Shown here one piece after another: positions 11,901 to 24,600 of a stretch of 64,000 nucleotides of DNA. The DNA is from Seriola aureovittata. Its lineage: Eukaryota > Chordata > Actinopteri > Carangiformes > Carangidae. The position numbers were made by a program, and so were the translations under genes. The stretch lies in the NCBI RefSeq assembly GCF_021018895.1, contig NC_079366.1, forward strand, positions 25,269,270-25,333,269. The letters run 5' to 3'. The notes beneath the pieces were generated by a model. The model saw nothing but the letters and a program-made list of their open reading frames with translations. It was not told the origin of the DNA and made no database searches. Numbering within the stretch: the first letter of the stretch is position 1; each line of letters opens with the position of its first letter.

Positions 11901-14900
11901 TTTCCAATAAATATCAGAATTTGTGACTGCCACCTGCAACATAATGATTTGTTGAGTACTATTGTTTAAATTTGATCAGTCTTTTTTCTATTTCCTATTA
12001 TATTTCATTTTTTACACTAATGAAATGTTATTTTTCCACAAACAGTGCAATATACATTAAAGATTAAATTATACAATTATATTCAAAACATCTCTGGATG
12101 CTGGTCAAACCTTTAAAATTACAACAAAACAAATGGATGGTCAGCAACAAATGCAACTGATCTTGATTCAATGATAATGTTGTAGTAGTAGCTGAGAAAT
12201 GTGTTGAAACCTGAAAAGGTTTTGCTCAGAGAGCATGTAGAAGTGGTCACCTCTAAATCTCTTAATCACCTCTATCTTTTAAGTTAAGTTTCTTGAGTAA
12301 GAGAAAAAGTCAAACTACACATTAACATTAAACCCACAAACTTATGCCCATTGTATTATACGAGATAACAGTTCTGTTCAGTCTCAGGGGTCAATAATGT
12401 ACTACGTCATATCATTATTGCCTTTGTGTGCAGTGGAACAGGCACTGTGGTAGAATAAGGTTGCAGCTGCCACTCTAAAATAATGTCTTGCCACCCAGTT
12501 TTCTACAGTTACCTCTCTTGGTGGTATGAAAGCATTTTCTTTTTCACTTTGATTTATTAATGTCCATATTACCCAATTCCTAAGTCTGAGTGTCGGGGCC
12601 AGATTTATGTACATATTTGCGCTGGCAATCTGCATGAAATTAGCGTCTGATTTACTAGAGCAGTAGCTAATTATCAGAAACCAGGACTGTCTTTTAGGTG
12701 CATTCTGCATATAAACAGATCTCAAAAGATTCAGTTCAGTGGTGAAATGGGGATCTGATGTCGGTAATGAATCAAGAAAGAAATCAAGCCCACAAAGAGA
12801 AATCTAAATGTAGCGATGCTGAAATAAAAATCATCATTAAATGTAAATTTAACTTTCCAAACCATTTAACATTTCTATTTCAATTAAACTCTAACTCTAA
12901 ATATTTGGGTGTCTGTTACAATAAAATAATCGTTCTGTTGGTAAAACCAGTGAAGTTGGAGTCAGTCAATGTAATTATAAAATGTTGAAAAACAAACGCC
13001 ATCTCCATTTTGTAACTGCCATAATGCATTAGCTCAGAGGGATGTCAAGTACAAATTTCCATGAAATTACCACAAAACCAGAAATTTCTATCCCAATCTT
13101 TATTGTAAAAAAAAAAAAAAGCAATATTTTGTTTTTTTAATTATTTCTGCATTACTTTTCTTTCTAAGAGGCTGTCACTCTAATTTCTAAATAATTCAGG
13201 GCTGCGCTCTTACAAACATTTCTGCTGTTATGGTAATACAAGCAGAATGCGGGTTTATTACTTTTACTTCCCCCGCTGCAACCTTTCTTTAATATATAAT
13301 TTCAAATCTGAATATCTTCCTTGTATTGTGTGAGCCTTAATAAATGCACCAGAATGTGCAGACAACCACATCTCTCAAATCCCCTCCCATTATGTGTGTA
13401 TTCCTCCTTTAAATGCTAAATGCATTTGCATGGAGACGAGAGGCACACTTCACTGATCACACGCGAGCTGCGTCTCGGATGGCAGGAAAACTGCACTGGT
13501 GCGCCTGTTTGATTAATAACACTCACAGCAAGTGAATTTTATGTTGGTTAGTGCTGTCGGGTTTTGTAGTTGCTAAACAATGTCACTTGACAACACTGGC
13601 GAAGTTAGGAGTGTTGCCCTAAGTAGCTAGCAGCCAGTGCGTAATGTGGGTTTGATGCTCATACAAATGCATGATCTGCAGGGGATGTACTGTGTATGTA
13701 TCAGCGAGAATATACAAATGATTGTTGTTTTTTTTTCCCACTGATTAAATTTATTAAATTATTATATAAACAATGTGGCATTGTTGTTTAGATACAAATT
13801 AGACATAACAGATCCTGAGTTCAGGGCAGAGAGAGCATTAAGAAAGATTTCCCCACTAGCAGTGTGGACTGTCTCTTTTTAGAGTAGAGCCGCTCATTGT
13901 GACGTTTGTTGGGAAAGATACACAGTGTACAGAAGTTAAAAGCAGAGTAGGCCACCCACCTTTATTGTTTCTTAGTTTTATTTGGCTGCAACAGTGCTGT
14001 GAGATGCTAGCCAAGCTCGTCTCATTACCGAGCAGTCTGTGCTAAGTTGGGTAAAAAAAAAAAGAAAATTTAAACACATTGCAGATGGTAGTGTGACGTG
14101 TTCAAGGACACATTGGAAAATGCTTTATAAGGTGTAGAAGCGAATTCACTTATACTATTATTTAAATTTTTCAAATTGACAGTAGTTTCATTTAGTTGAT
14201 TGGCATCCATCATCTTGAAGTTCACTAGCATCTTGTAAACTCACTGTAAAAAGCAGTGTGTGGTCACCATTAGTACAGAGGTAACAGCAATATTAGCAAT
14301 AATACTAGTGCATAGTATGGATGATATGAGTCAATAATGTCTTCGGCATACAACAGTGGTCGCTGCCTGTGGCGGGCATGTCAGGTATGGCCTGCGGTTT
14401 GTTAACAGGTAAACCAAGTTATCTCCAGTCTGACTGCAAGAAGGCAACTTGTCTTTTCTTCACTGAAAAAACTGTTTCTTCTGTTTCATTATTGCAGATG
14501 ATTGTGATGACATATGATTATTATGGACTCCTGAGAGACAATGCTGAAACTCTCTGAAAGCCAACTGAACGTGCTGTGAGAATATGATATTTACACTGAA
14601 TATGTTTGTTAGTGCGTTAAGGGTTTACGATGTGTACATAAACGTTGAACAATGTTTTTGAAATCTGATGAGAGAGAGGGAGAAAGAAAGAGAGAGACAG
14701 AGAGAGAGGTTTTGGAGAGAAAATCTAGCAGTCAAGCAAATATTGAGAGAAAGCACAGACACACACACGCACACGCACACACATACACTCCACGCTATAT
14801 CTGGGTTTAATGGGTTTGATTAATGTCTGATGCTGACAGCTTAACATTCATCCATGTCATTTAGCATTTAATCAATTTGAACTGATAAAAATGATATTAA

Positions 14901-15144
14901 AAAAGTCACTGGAACTGTTGTACTTGAAACGACTCCAAATCCCCCACAACGACGGGCCACGTCTTCTGTACTTAATACGTGTGGAAATAGAAAACAAGAC
15001 TTTGTGGTTTGACAAGCAGGCAGTGCCACATTGGAGAGATTTATTGATACAGTGTTATTTCAGTGATGCGGCTAATCCATGTAGTGGGCCCTTATAAAAA
15101 CCTTGAAACACAAAGTTCAAGCTGCACAAAAACAAACTGGTTCA

Positions 15145-15305
15145 GACTGAAAGCTTGGAGTCATGGCAGGTGTCAGTTCTTACCGCTTCACTGGCTTCCA
15201 GTGGAGGACCGAGCACGTCATATTCAATTAAATACAGCATTTTACATGGATGGGCTCACAGCTACTTGTACAATTATTTTAAGAGGACACGAGAAGACTC
15301 GATAG
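15145..15305 (+). mobile_element. Degenerate LINE fragment (L2-like reverse transcriptase C-terminus)
   Basis: The plus-strand translation contains LHWLPVEDRARHIQLNTAFY. The LHWLPV motif followed by a basic stretch is typical of the end of the L2-type LINE polyprotein in fish. The rest is too decayed to follow, and no intact ORF remains. Confidence 0.4.
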
Positions 15306-18300
15306 TATTCCCTAATAGAACTTGAATCTAATGTTTTTTTGTTTTACTTTTACACTCACTGATATTCGAATCTTGAACTATGACTAACAACAGTAGTCAT
15401 TCCTGATGTGATTTGTTTTATGGCTGTATATGATACTTTTAGTCAAGGCTACTTCCTGAAACAATGTACTGATAGTTTGTTGATGTGATTATATGTTAAT
15501 GTTTTAGTTAATGTTCTCTAATGTTCCTTAATGTCAGTCATTGAATGCCTTTCTTCATCTTAATGAAGTTGGTGAACTGTGTAAGCATCAGAGACAATGA
15601 TGGAAGTAACTCCAGGATGTCACTCTATCCCTCACAAAGTCTCATACATTGTATTTCATAAACATATGAGAAGATTATCAATAATCCATTATCCATGTTT
15701 GATACAGAATCGAATGACTATTTGCATTTAGCAAACATATTTTGCAACATACTGAAACAAGGTGCAATTTAAAGGCACACTGAGGTATGCTGAGATTCGG
15801 ACAATGGAAATGTTCTTAGTAACTGAGAAACAAATACAACATGCTCTATAATTATTCAAAAACAAAATGTTTTCCCATTTTATCTCCACTACAACTACAG
15901 GTATAAAAGAATGGTTTAGATTTAATGCTGCTGCAGTGCATCACCTCTGAATTATCGTAATACAGATGCATTTTCACACCATATACTTAAATATCCTTTT
16001 TCTGACCTGGGAGTGCCAGGGTTTTGTATTTTGTGTTTTGTAAGATTGCTCTGCATTGACTACAGCATACCTTGTATCATTATCCACCCACCCAGACACC
16101 GAACTACAAAACACACATTTTTGTTGTCTTGATTCGACAGCAGAATATGGTGGAAAGGTCTCGTTTGAAATATCACATTTGTATTTGTTTAACATTGATG
16201 TAAATTCCAAGCACCTTCCTGCTTGTCCTCGATAAAACTGCCTGCTCCCTGTTCCCTGCTCCCCCAGACACAGTCTTTTAACAGCCCAACAGCTTTTTTC
16301 CACATCAAAATTTCAGCAATGCAGAGAAATGTGTGTACATGTGTTAGGGGGACACACTTTTTTATTTTTTTGCTTGCTTGTGGTACGTGTGGAACCAAGG
16401 GAACAGAAAATGTCCGCGAGAGTTCTGTCATTCATATTTCATTGGTAATAAATATGAATAAACAAGGACAATGCCAAACACCAGAAAGGACACACTCCAT
16501 GATTCATTGGGGGACTGCATTGTGTGTTTTCCTTACCCTGTTTGTGTGTGTGTCTTAATATCTGTGTGTGTGTATGTGTTTGACTTTGAGGGTATTTGTG
16601 TTTTTATGCACCATGATGTGAAGGAAGAAAAAGACAAAACCCCTGCAGAGGAGAGTAAAAGGCAAAAGGTGAGGGTGGGGCGAGAAGAGGGGAAGAGGGA
16701 ACATAAAAAGTTATTGTGAAGCTATGCCAAGGCAGGAAAGTGTGCAGAGTTTCAGGCAGGAAAGCTCTGGCCTTGGAAAGATGGCATGCTGTAATATTGT
16801 GAGGTAGCTCCACTATATTTTGCATTAGAATTGCACTTTAATGTATTTAGGATAAGAAGGAGGGTTAATAAGAAGCTTAAAGTGTGGACATTTGTATGTA
16901 TAACAAAGACATAACCTAACAAATGTTTTTAGGCAAAGAATTGTTAGTTTACAAAAGAAACTTCTGCAGTAAACTCATAATAATTAAAGTTTGTGTGTAT
17001 ATGGTGTCAACTGTAACTGACCCCACACTGTATGAACACTATAGTTACAAGAACATGGCACAGTATGAGACTGGGATCAGCCATCCTTATGAATATACAA
17101 TGGTATTTTTCTACTTTTCAATTATTGAAAGAACCTGAAACATTAAAATGACAAAGGGCTGTTGTAGACAATCATTGGCAAGCCTTGTTAGAGAGTCTGA
17201 TGTAATGATGGAATAAATTCTCCCTTTAATTTTTAACCAAAAACTGAATTTGTACTCATTTTCATGCATGACAAGTGCACCAATCTCTTGAACAATGTAT
17301 TATTGATGAAAGAAAAGACATTTATTAATCCACCATTTTTTTTCTAAAGCCTACATATAGATGTAATAAACTAAGGAGAATAAAAGTACTGACTCAGGCC
17401 AGATTCAAACATTTATGATGACAAACAGCTGATCACTGTAGGTGAATTCAATTATGGACATTTGAGCTGGTCCTGCCTTTATCTGTTGTCATATATTGAT
17501 GTTTCAGGATGAGTTTTTTTGACCTTTCCATGATGGAATATAATCCAATGAAGCATGTTCTTTCCCCCTTTCTTGTCCCTCTGCTCATGCCCCTTTCACA
17601 CATGCACATTATCACGTAAATGTGCTGCCAGCTTTACATGTTAGTCTCATGTTTGAACGAGCGCCAGAACCACTTTTCTGTAAAAGTCACGACAGCAAGC
17701 TCAACGGCTCCATCAGCACACGGTTAAATACACATCTGGTCCCAAGTTTCTCTCACTTCATTATCATTTCTTATGCACAATAAAATAAATCACAAAAAAA
17801 CTGTGAATGAGTCCATTTTAAGCTCATGTCACATCAGTCTATATATTGTCTATGTATTGATATAGTAACATTAAAACAAATAAAATCTAACTTTCAGTCC
17901 CAAATTTTTAAATAAAGTTTTCCTGCATAGATGAAATTACAGAAACTTAATGTAAAAACCTTTTACATGCAGTGTGCGAGGAAATAAAAATTAAAATGAC
18001 AGTCTCAACTTGTTATTCTGTGCTTGGACACTATCAGATACTGTATCTAATAAATTGCGAAACTGATGTGAGAATATATTAGGGGGTTTTCTTCTGAGAA
18101 GTGGGGACGATTGTCGCTCACACTCATGATAGTCAATCAATTTAGACTTCAATGGCAAAATAAGTTTTTAAATCCCATCACTGATGAAGCCTGTGAGAGA
18201 CCTGAAAACACTCATTATTTTCCATCTCATCACTGTTGCACCGGATTGTGCACGACATGATTTACGGAACATTCACATCAGGAGACCTGCTGAATGTTTG

Positions 18301-21300
18301 AATGCAAAGAAGCCGACACTTTAACAAACTGATGTAACCAGCAGTGTTTCAGATATGACTCATAATGTACATACCATTTGCCTTTTTTCTTGCTTTTTTA
18401 TTTTTTAGGGGGTGGGGTGGGGTGGTAGGGGGACAGGGGGAGAGAGAGAGACTTGAAGATTGATTTGGCAACACTCACTTGAGAAAATTTGGATTTTAAA
18501 ATCCCCATAATATTATCTTACATAATATATCACTCTGAAATCTTAAATAATTTAGGATTGTGGTCAAGGCATACATTTCATGGGAGCTTTTCAAAAGCCT
18601 CCAACATGCAATCTATCCTTGGTCATTCATCTCTGGGCGCCAGTGTCTGGTCAACACATGTTTTTTGATGTGTTGCTCATTGCCGTTAAAAACTGCACTT
18701 GGCAGGAGGAGACAGAAGCTTCAAATGTTCCCACATCACCAGATGCCCCATCTGTCTGAGACAGCACCTGTCGCCAGGAAGGGGAGCATTATACCTGGAG
18801 TAATATATTTTGGATAATCTGCGGATGTTTTGGGAATATTTCTGGCCTCTGCATCTTGCCGCATGGCCGAACGCTCAACAAGATCAGGTAGAAAAAAAAG
18901 AATGAAAAGTGGCTAGACACTGACACACTAAATCATGTCGTGGTCAATGTCCTATTCATGTGGAAATCTGGTAAAAATCACTACATGTTGAATCTTGGCA
19001 GATAGAAGATTATTTCTTTTGATGCTGCCTTAAAAAAAAACCCTGCATTTAGGACAAGATACAATCCTTGTTGGTTTGGTGTCAATTTGTTTTTAATATT
19101 CCACAATTTATGTATCCAGTCATAAACACAGTTACATTTTTTGTTATCAAATTTGTCCTACTTCATAATTGTTGATAATCATGTTAGATTTTACAGGCAT
19201 TTATTGCAAATGTGTTTTAGATTAGGAAACCAGCTGCACATATTTCAGGTTTCGTTTTTTTGTTTACTTATTTATCAAATCCGTGTCTTTCTCAAAGATA
19301 AGCAGTATATCCTTAAAAAAACAAAACAAAAAAAAAAAACAAATCAGTGCACTGGAATGTGAGTATAAAAATCAAGCACCACAGTTTAACATTTAGATCA
19401 AGGCCTGGGCTTTATAAAAAAAAAAGTGCAATTACTACAGATTTACTGGTTGATCTACAATTAGATAATTAAAGTACTAATCATTTTCATGTAGCGCTTT
19501 TCAAACCAGTTACACACTGTGCTCCACAAACGGGTAAATAACACCCAAAGAAAAATCAAGAGCAGAATCAATAAAAGCAGTCAGAGCTTCATGAAGTCTC
19601 ACGTGTGCCGTGTTTGTACAAATTGGAGACCAGAGAGAGACCTTTGACTGAAGTAAAAACACTGAATTACAGCAGTCTAAGTGCGAGGAGATAAAAGCAA
19701 GGATGACTTTCACCAAATCAATAATGGATAAAACAGCTTCATTTTGATAGCATTCCTTTCTTGGAGAAAATAAGCTCTAACAACTCAAACTCTTCCCAAA
19801 ATGGGGAATTTATATTTTATAATTTTTTCAAGAACATGCCCATTTCTGTGCATCTACCTGGAGGTTCGCTGATGGGTATCTATAGGGGGAGAACGTATCT
19901 GCATTTAAACCCATCAAAACATTTTATTTTAAACCACATTTGCATTAAGCAGCAACATAGCTCTCCCATCGGTGGCAAGGCAGTGATTATGACTGACAGG
20001 CTGTCAGCAGGCTATGACACTGACATAAAAGAGCCACAGCAGCAAACCTTAGCTTGCCAGCCACAGTGTCTACAAGTATGAACACAGCAGCCAGCGAAAA
20101 AAGAGAAGAAGAGCACATGTTAACATTGTCAGGTCAGCTAGATATGTAGCCAGCTAATTAGCCATTCAGCTGTAAGAGGTTAAAGGGCTTACAAAGAGAT
20201 CAGCAATGCCCCATATACACCTGGTAGTGACATCTGGATATCTTGCACAGCTTAAATGCACATGGAGCACATTACAGTCAGAGTGCTATTGGATTGGACA
20301 CATTCTTATGTTCTTGATCTTAACTTTTAAGAAAAAACATCGCCTCGGCATAAAAAGCTACAAATGACTCCTTCCTCAGCAAAGGAAGAATAGGAAGAAC
20401 TTATACAGCAGCCTGCCTGTCTGTCTGCCTGCTCCACCTACCTAATTTACAAAATCACAAAATCGAAACAACATGAAACTTAAAGACATTGAACAAGACA
20501 CACTCTGGCCCAAAAAGGCTTTTTTTTTTTCTAGTGATAGTGATTACATTTTTTTCCCCCGAACATTTCAAACACCCTGAAATGGCTAATTTAACAGTTA
20601 TTTGATGTGAAAGCATTTAGAAAGTCTAGAGGAGCCATATCATTAAATTATTTCATGTCATTCATGTATAGAGAGCCAAAAGGAAGTCAGCCAGTTTAGC
20701 CAGAGGATCTAACGCACGTACTCTTAATCAGCTCAGTGGGAGAAGGACTCTGGTGCACATTCTTTATGGGCTCAAAAAGAAGTAAGTATCTCTCAGTGGG
20801 GTGCCATGTTGGGACGCTGTGCTCAATTTTTCTATATGTAAGTTTTCTCTGCCGCCGAACATGGTTGGCTGTATAATACAAGAGGTTATTATACACCCTT
20901 CGAGCAGCACTACATCTTCAGGGCAGATTGGAGGCTACAGTGATACGCTATCAGAAAGTGACAAGATGAGCTGGGTCTAGCTGGTTAGCATGCTAACTTG
21001 AGTAGAAGAAAAGACGTGATAGAGACAAGAGTTAACATTGGTGTTGCTTTCCACCGATGGAGACAGCTCTTGGTGAGTAAAGGAATGAAGTTTCATGGTG
21101 AACTCACAAAGTTTCTTCTAGTCTGGTAAGTAAACAGCTGTGCTAATGCTGGCTATGTAGCAATAGCAAAACGTATAAATAGCTCCTTTAAAAAATCACT
21201 TTAAACTTTTTGAGTGCAGCACTGAGCAAGTTTTACAACTTGTTGTAAGTTGATATTGTAAGTTGTTATGAACAAGTTGCTGTAGGCCGGCTAAGTTAGC

Positions 21301-21533
21301 AAAGCACTTAACAATTGAACATTTAAGGAGGAAAATTATCTTGATTGACGCACAGAGTAGGGGTTTCACACAAGTTACTTCACTGAAATGTCTGCTAGCC
21401 AATTTTAATCATGTGCTCACAAACAAAACAAGTGTTTTTGACCTGTTACTCTTCACCTTACACATAATTCAGTTTGATCAGTTGTTTTAGTTACTGTTGA
21501 TATTAACACTCTTTCAAAAACAGAATTTTTAGA

Positions 21534-21611
21534 AGTTCCTTAAATTCACATTGGATGGAATTATATATATTTAAATGGGATACCTTCCATTCAATGTGAA
21601 TTTGAGGAACT
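21534..21611. repeat. 27-bp imperfect inverted repeat (hairpin)
   Basis: The left arm 21534-21560 and right arm 21585-21611 are complementary at 25 of 27 positions, with a 24-nt AT-rich spacer. Pairing can extend a few more bases outward with a bulge. Confidence 0.85.
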
Positions 21612-24600
21612 TCCTATTTTCACAAGAAAAACAATATGGGGAAAATGAAGGAAATGAATCCATTTTACTTGTTCTGAAGCTGACTGATGAAATTCCTAAT
21701 GGACTTAACATCATTGGCACAGTTAGTACTGAACCCACAGTGCCAGATTTTCTTTTTGGTAATGTAGCTCCTGGCTTATCAAGAGAATTACAATAACTCT
21801 TCTTTTTACACTCTCCTTTGCCAATAAAACAGTAGAATATGGTTTCTGCAGCACAATAGTACACTTGTAAAAAAGAAAGCCCTCAATGTCTAATTCATTG
21901 TAAAAATGTATTAATCATCCTAATAAGACATTGAGCTAATGTAACATATACATGAAATTATGAGAGAGGCAACCATCTTTCATGGAATCAGTGAGACCTC
22001 AGCCATTTAAAATTATCCCTGTTGGAGAGAAAAAAAGTGATAAAATAATACTGATACATTTGTGTAACTGATTTGTTCCTCGTAGCCATGGGAAACTTAA
22101 CCAAATTGGATTTTAAAAGCTCAAGAAAGTCTTAACTAGGACAGTGTTATATCATTCTGAGCTAAAATCTGGTGTCTGTAAAAGCATAAAATTGGAATAT
22201 GGGTTTTAGGTGTTAAGTTGGCCAAACTGACAGGGCCAGGCTGGTCGCACTTAGGCACCTCCTAAGCCTCTTTTGGGGCTTGGAAAAACCCTCAGACTGA
22301 CAAAGTGTAAAAGGCATCATTTAAGGTAACAACTAAGCCTCCTAGGAAGCTGGAAATGTTCTCACTCTAAAAGCCACATGTTGTGCTTAATACTAATCAA
22401 GCTAATTCAAAAGCACAGTATTCAAATAGACTCAGTGGGGGGGGGTGGGGGGGTGGGGGGGTGTTACAGTCCAAAATGAAACACAATGAAACATCCACCA
22501 TCTTGAAAGCCTTAAGCCTTTAACTGAAAGATGAACACTGACATCAAAGGAGAGCACATCTGCGTGCTTCTTTTTTCAACAATGACCACTGACTTGCAAT
22601 ACTGAGGTTGCATTTTCTTCTTACAAAGAGGTAAGTAGAGCTTTTATACCTGCACTGGTCAATATCTTTATATTAATCATGGATCAAATTACTATGTGTA
22701 TTGTTAATGGTGTTATTAGCTTCAATGGAGGGCTTTAAGCTTTTTCTGTCATTGTTTTGATTTTCCAGCTGGAAAATTGACTGTTTTGGTTCAGTGTCTC
22801 CTCTCTCAACAATCTCATTTCCAGCATCAACCAGCAGCTGTGTTAAGTGAAAAAGCTCTAATAAGCCCAATGTGTGCTACCTGCTCAACACTACACAACA
22901 GTTAAGAGACCGGCTAACAAACACGGTAGAGCATTTAGCAGCTAAACAGCTACAGATATTTCACTCAGGAGTTCTGTAGACCAAAACAGAGTGAATATTG
23001 GACTTACATTCATGAGGTATCCTTTGACACATCTCAAAATAAAAGCTAATGTTGCTCCATGTCTAGATGTGTAAATAATTGGCTGCTGACACATTGGCCA
23101 ACTTTACAAGGTGATAATTTGCCAATGTTGTGTTTACAGCTTGTTTCGCTACTGTCAAGTTGCAAAAAAAAAAAAAAATCTAATGCAGCTTTAAGAATCA
23201 TTAATTTGCCACGATCCCTGACCTTAACCAAGCAGTCTTGGTTTAATTTGTTGGCAGCAGAGCTTCAGGTGTTTTACGAGATGGTAGACAATGAATACAG
23301 GCCTCACAACACATTTGCTTTTCAAGCCAATAAGGGAAATTATGACACAAATATTTCTGTTGGCTCTTTCCTCAATTTAGACAATATATGAATATATTAC
23401 ATTTGGTCAATCATAAGCTTCTGAGCCAGAGACCTATAGACTTTGTTTCAGGTCTAACTAGCTGTCAATACTGTTCAATAAAACTCATTGATTACTCAAC
23501 ATCTGTTTAACCTTTATCTGACCCTGTCTTAAACAAATAATGTCATCAATAACAGCATTCTGCCTGGCCAGAAAAGATTTGCGTGACAGAAATGAAAATG
23601 GTATAAAAATGCTATTTGAGTCTACTCTACAGTTAGTAAGTCTTAAAGGCAACATTCAAAGTATCACTGAATAGCCAGCGTAATCCAAAACAAAATCATT
23701 TTGCAATATGTCACATTGAAAAACATAATACAGCATAATAACTTTATAACGACATGAATTCAAAGCTATTTATAAAAACATAAAAATAAAGGTTCAAAAA
23801 GCCATTTCATCGACCATCCAGCTGGTCCCGCTGTCTGCAACAGTGGCATTAGAGATGAGAGACTGTTTCGGCAGATTTATTGATTAAAAGAGAAACATGA
23901 AATTCTGCTATTAATTCAAACTCAAGATGTATAGGTAGCAATTTCTTGGTTACAGCTCTATTATGCTTGTCATGTCTCCAAACTCACCCTGAAACCGCCT
24001 CTCAAGTAGGATCAAGATTATACTGATTTTGAGCATCAAATCTATCTCCCTCTGAGCCATGAAAAACACAGATACAAGTTTAAAGATTGATTAAAGGTAG
24101 GATTTGATTTCCAAATCCAAATCCTAGCCTGAGCAATGAGAATTATTATTTGTCGGGTTTGAAAAACACGATTTTCTGATTTATTCCAACTGGATTACTA
24201 AAATCCTATCAGTGAAGTTTTGAAAAAGTGGGCTGGAACTGGATAAAGACTTATCTGGAATCTGAAGCAGATGGAAACATTTTAAAACCATTAAAGATGC
24301 ACTGAAGGTGTGCACTACAAGCTGTAAACATTTACTCATAAGCCTATGTACAGGTCAAACCACTAATGAAGTGTTACTGATAGCTGCAATGTGCAAACTG
24401 TAGAACCATAAAGCTGCAGCCACTAAACACTATAATGGTAAGTACTACTATGATGCAGTTATACAAATCTAATCTATGAATGTAAAACCAGCATCTTTTG
24501 ATATAATTTTTACCTACCATGAATTCTGTGGCGGTTTGCTGTGGATTAAGGGGCATCCACTTATTAAACTAGAGATTTTTCAGTCTTTAGATCTTGAAAA

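Noticed and set aside
19510..19716. Minus-strand AFISSHLDCCNSVF, resembling the L2 LINE motif AFI.SRLDYCNS
   Set aside because: Only about 12 residues match and the flanking sequence does not continue as reverse transcriptase. Possible old scrap, not annotated.
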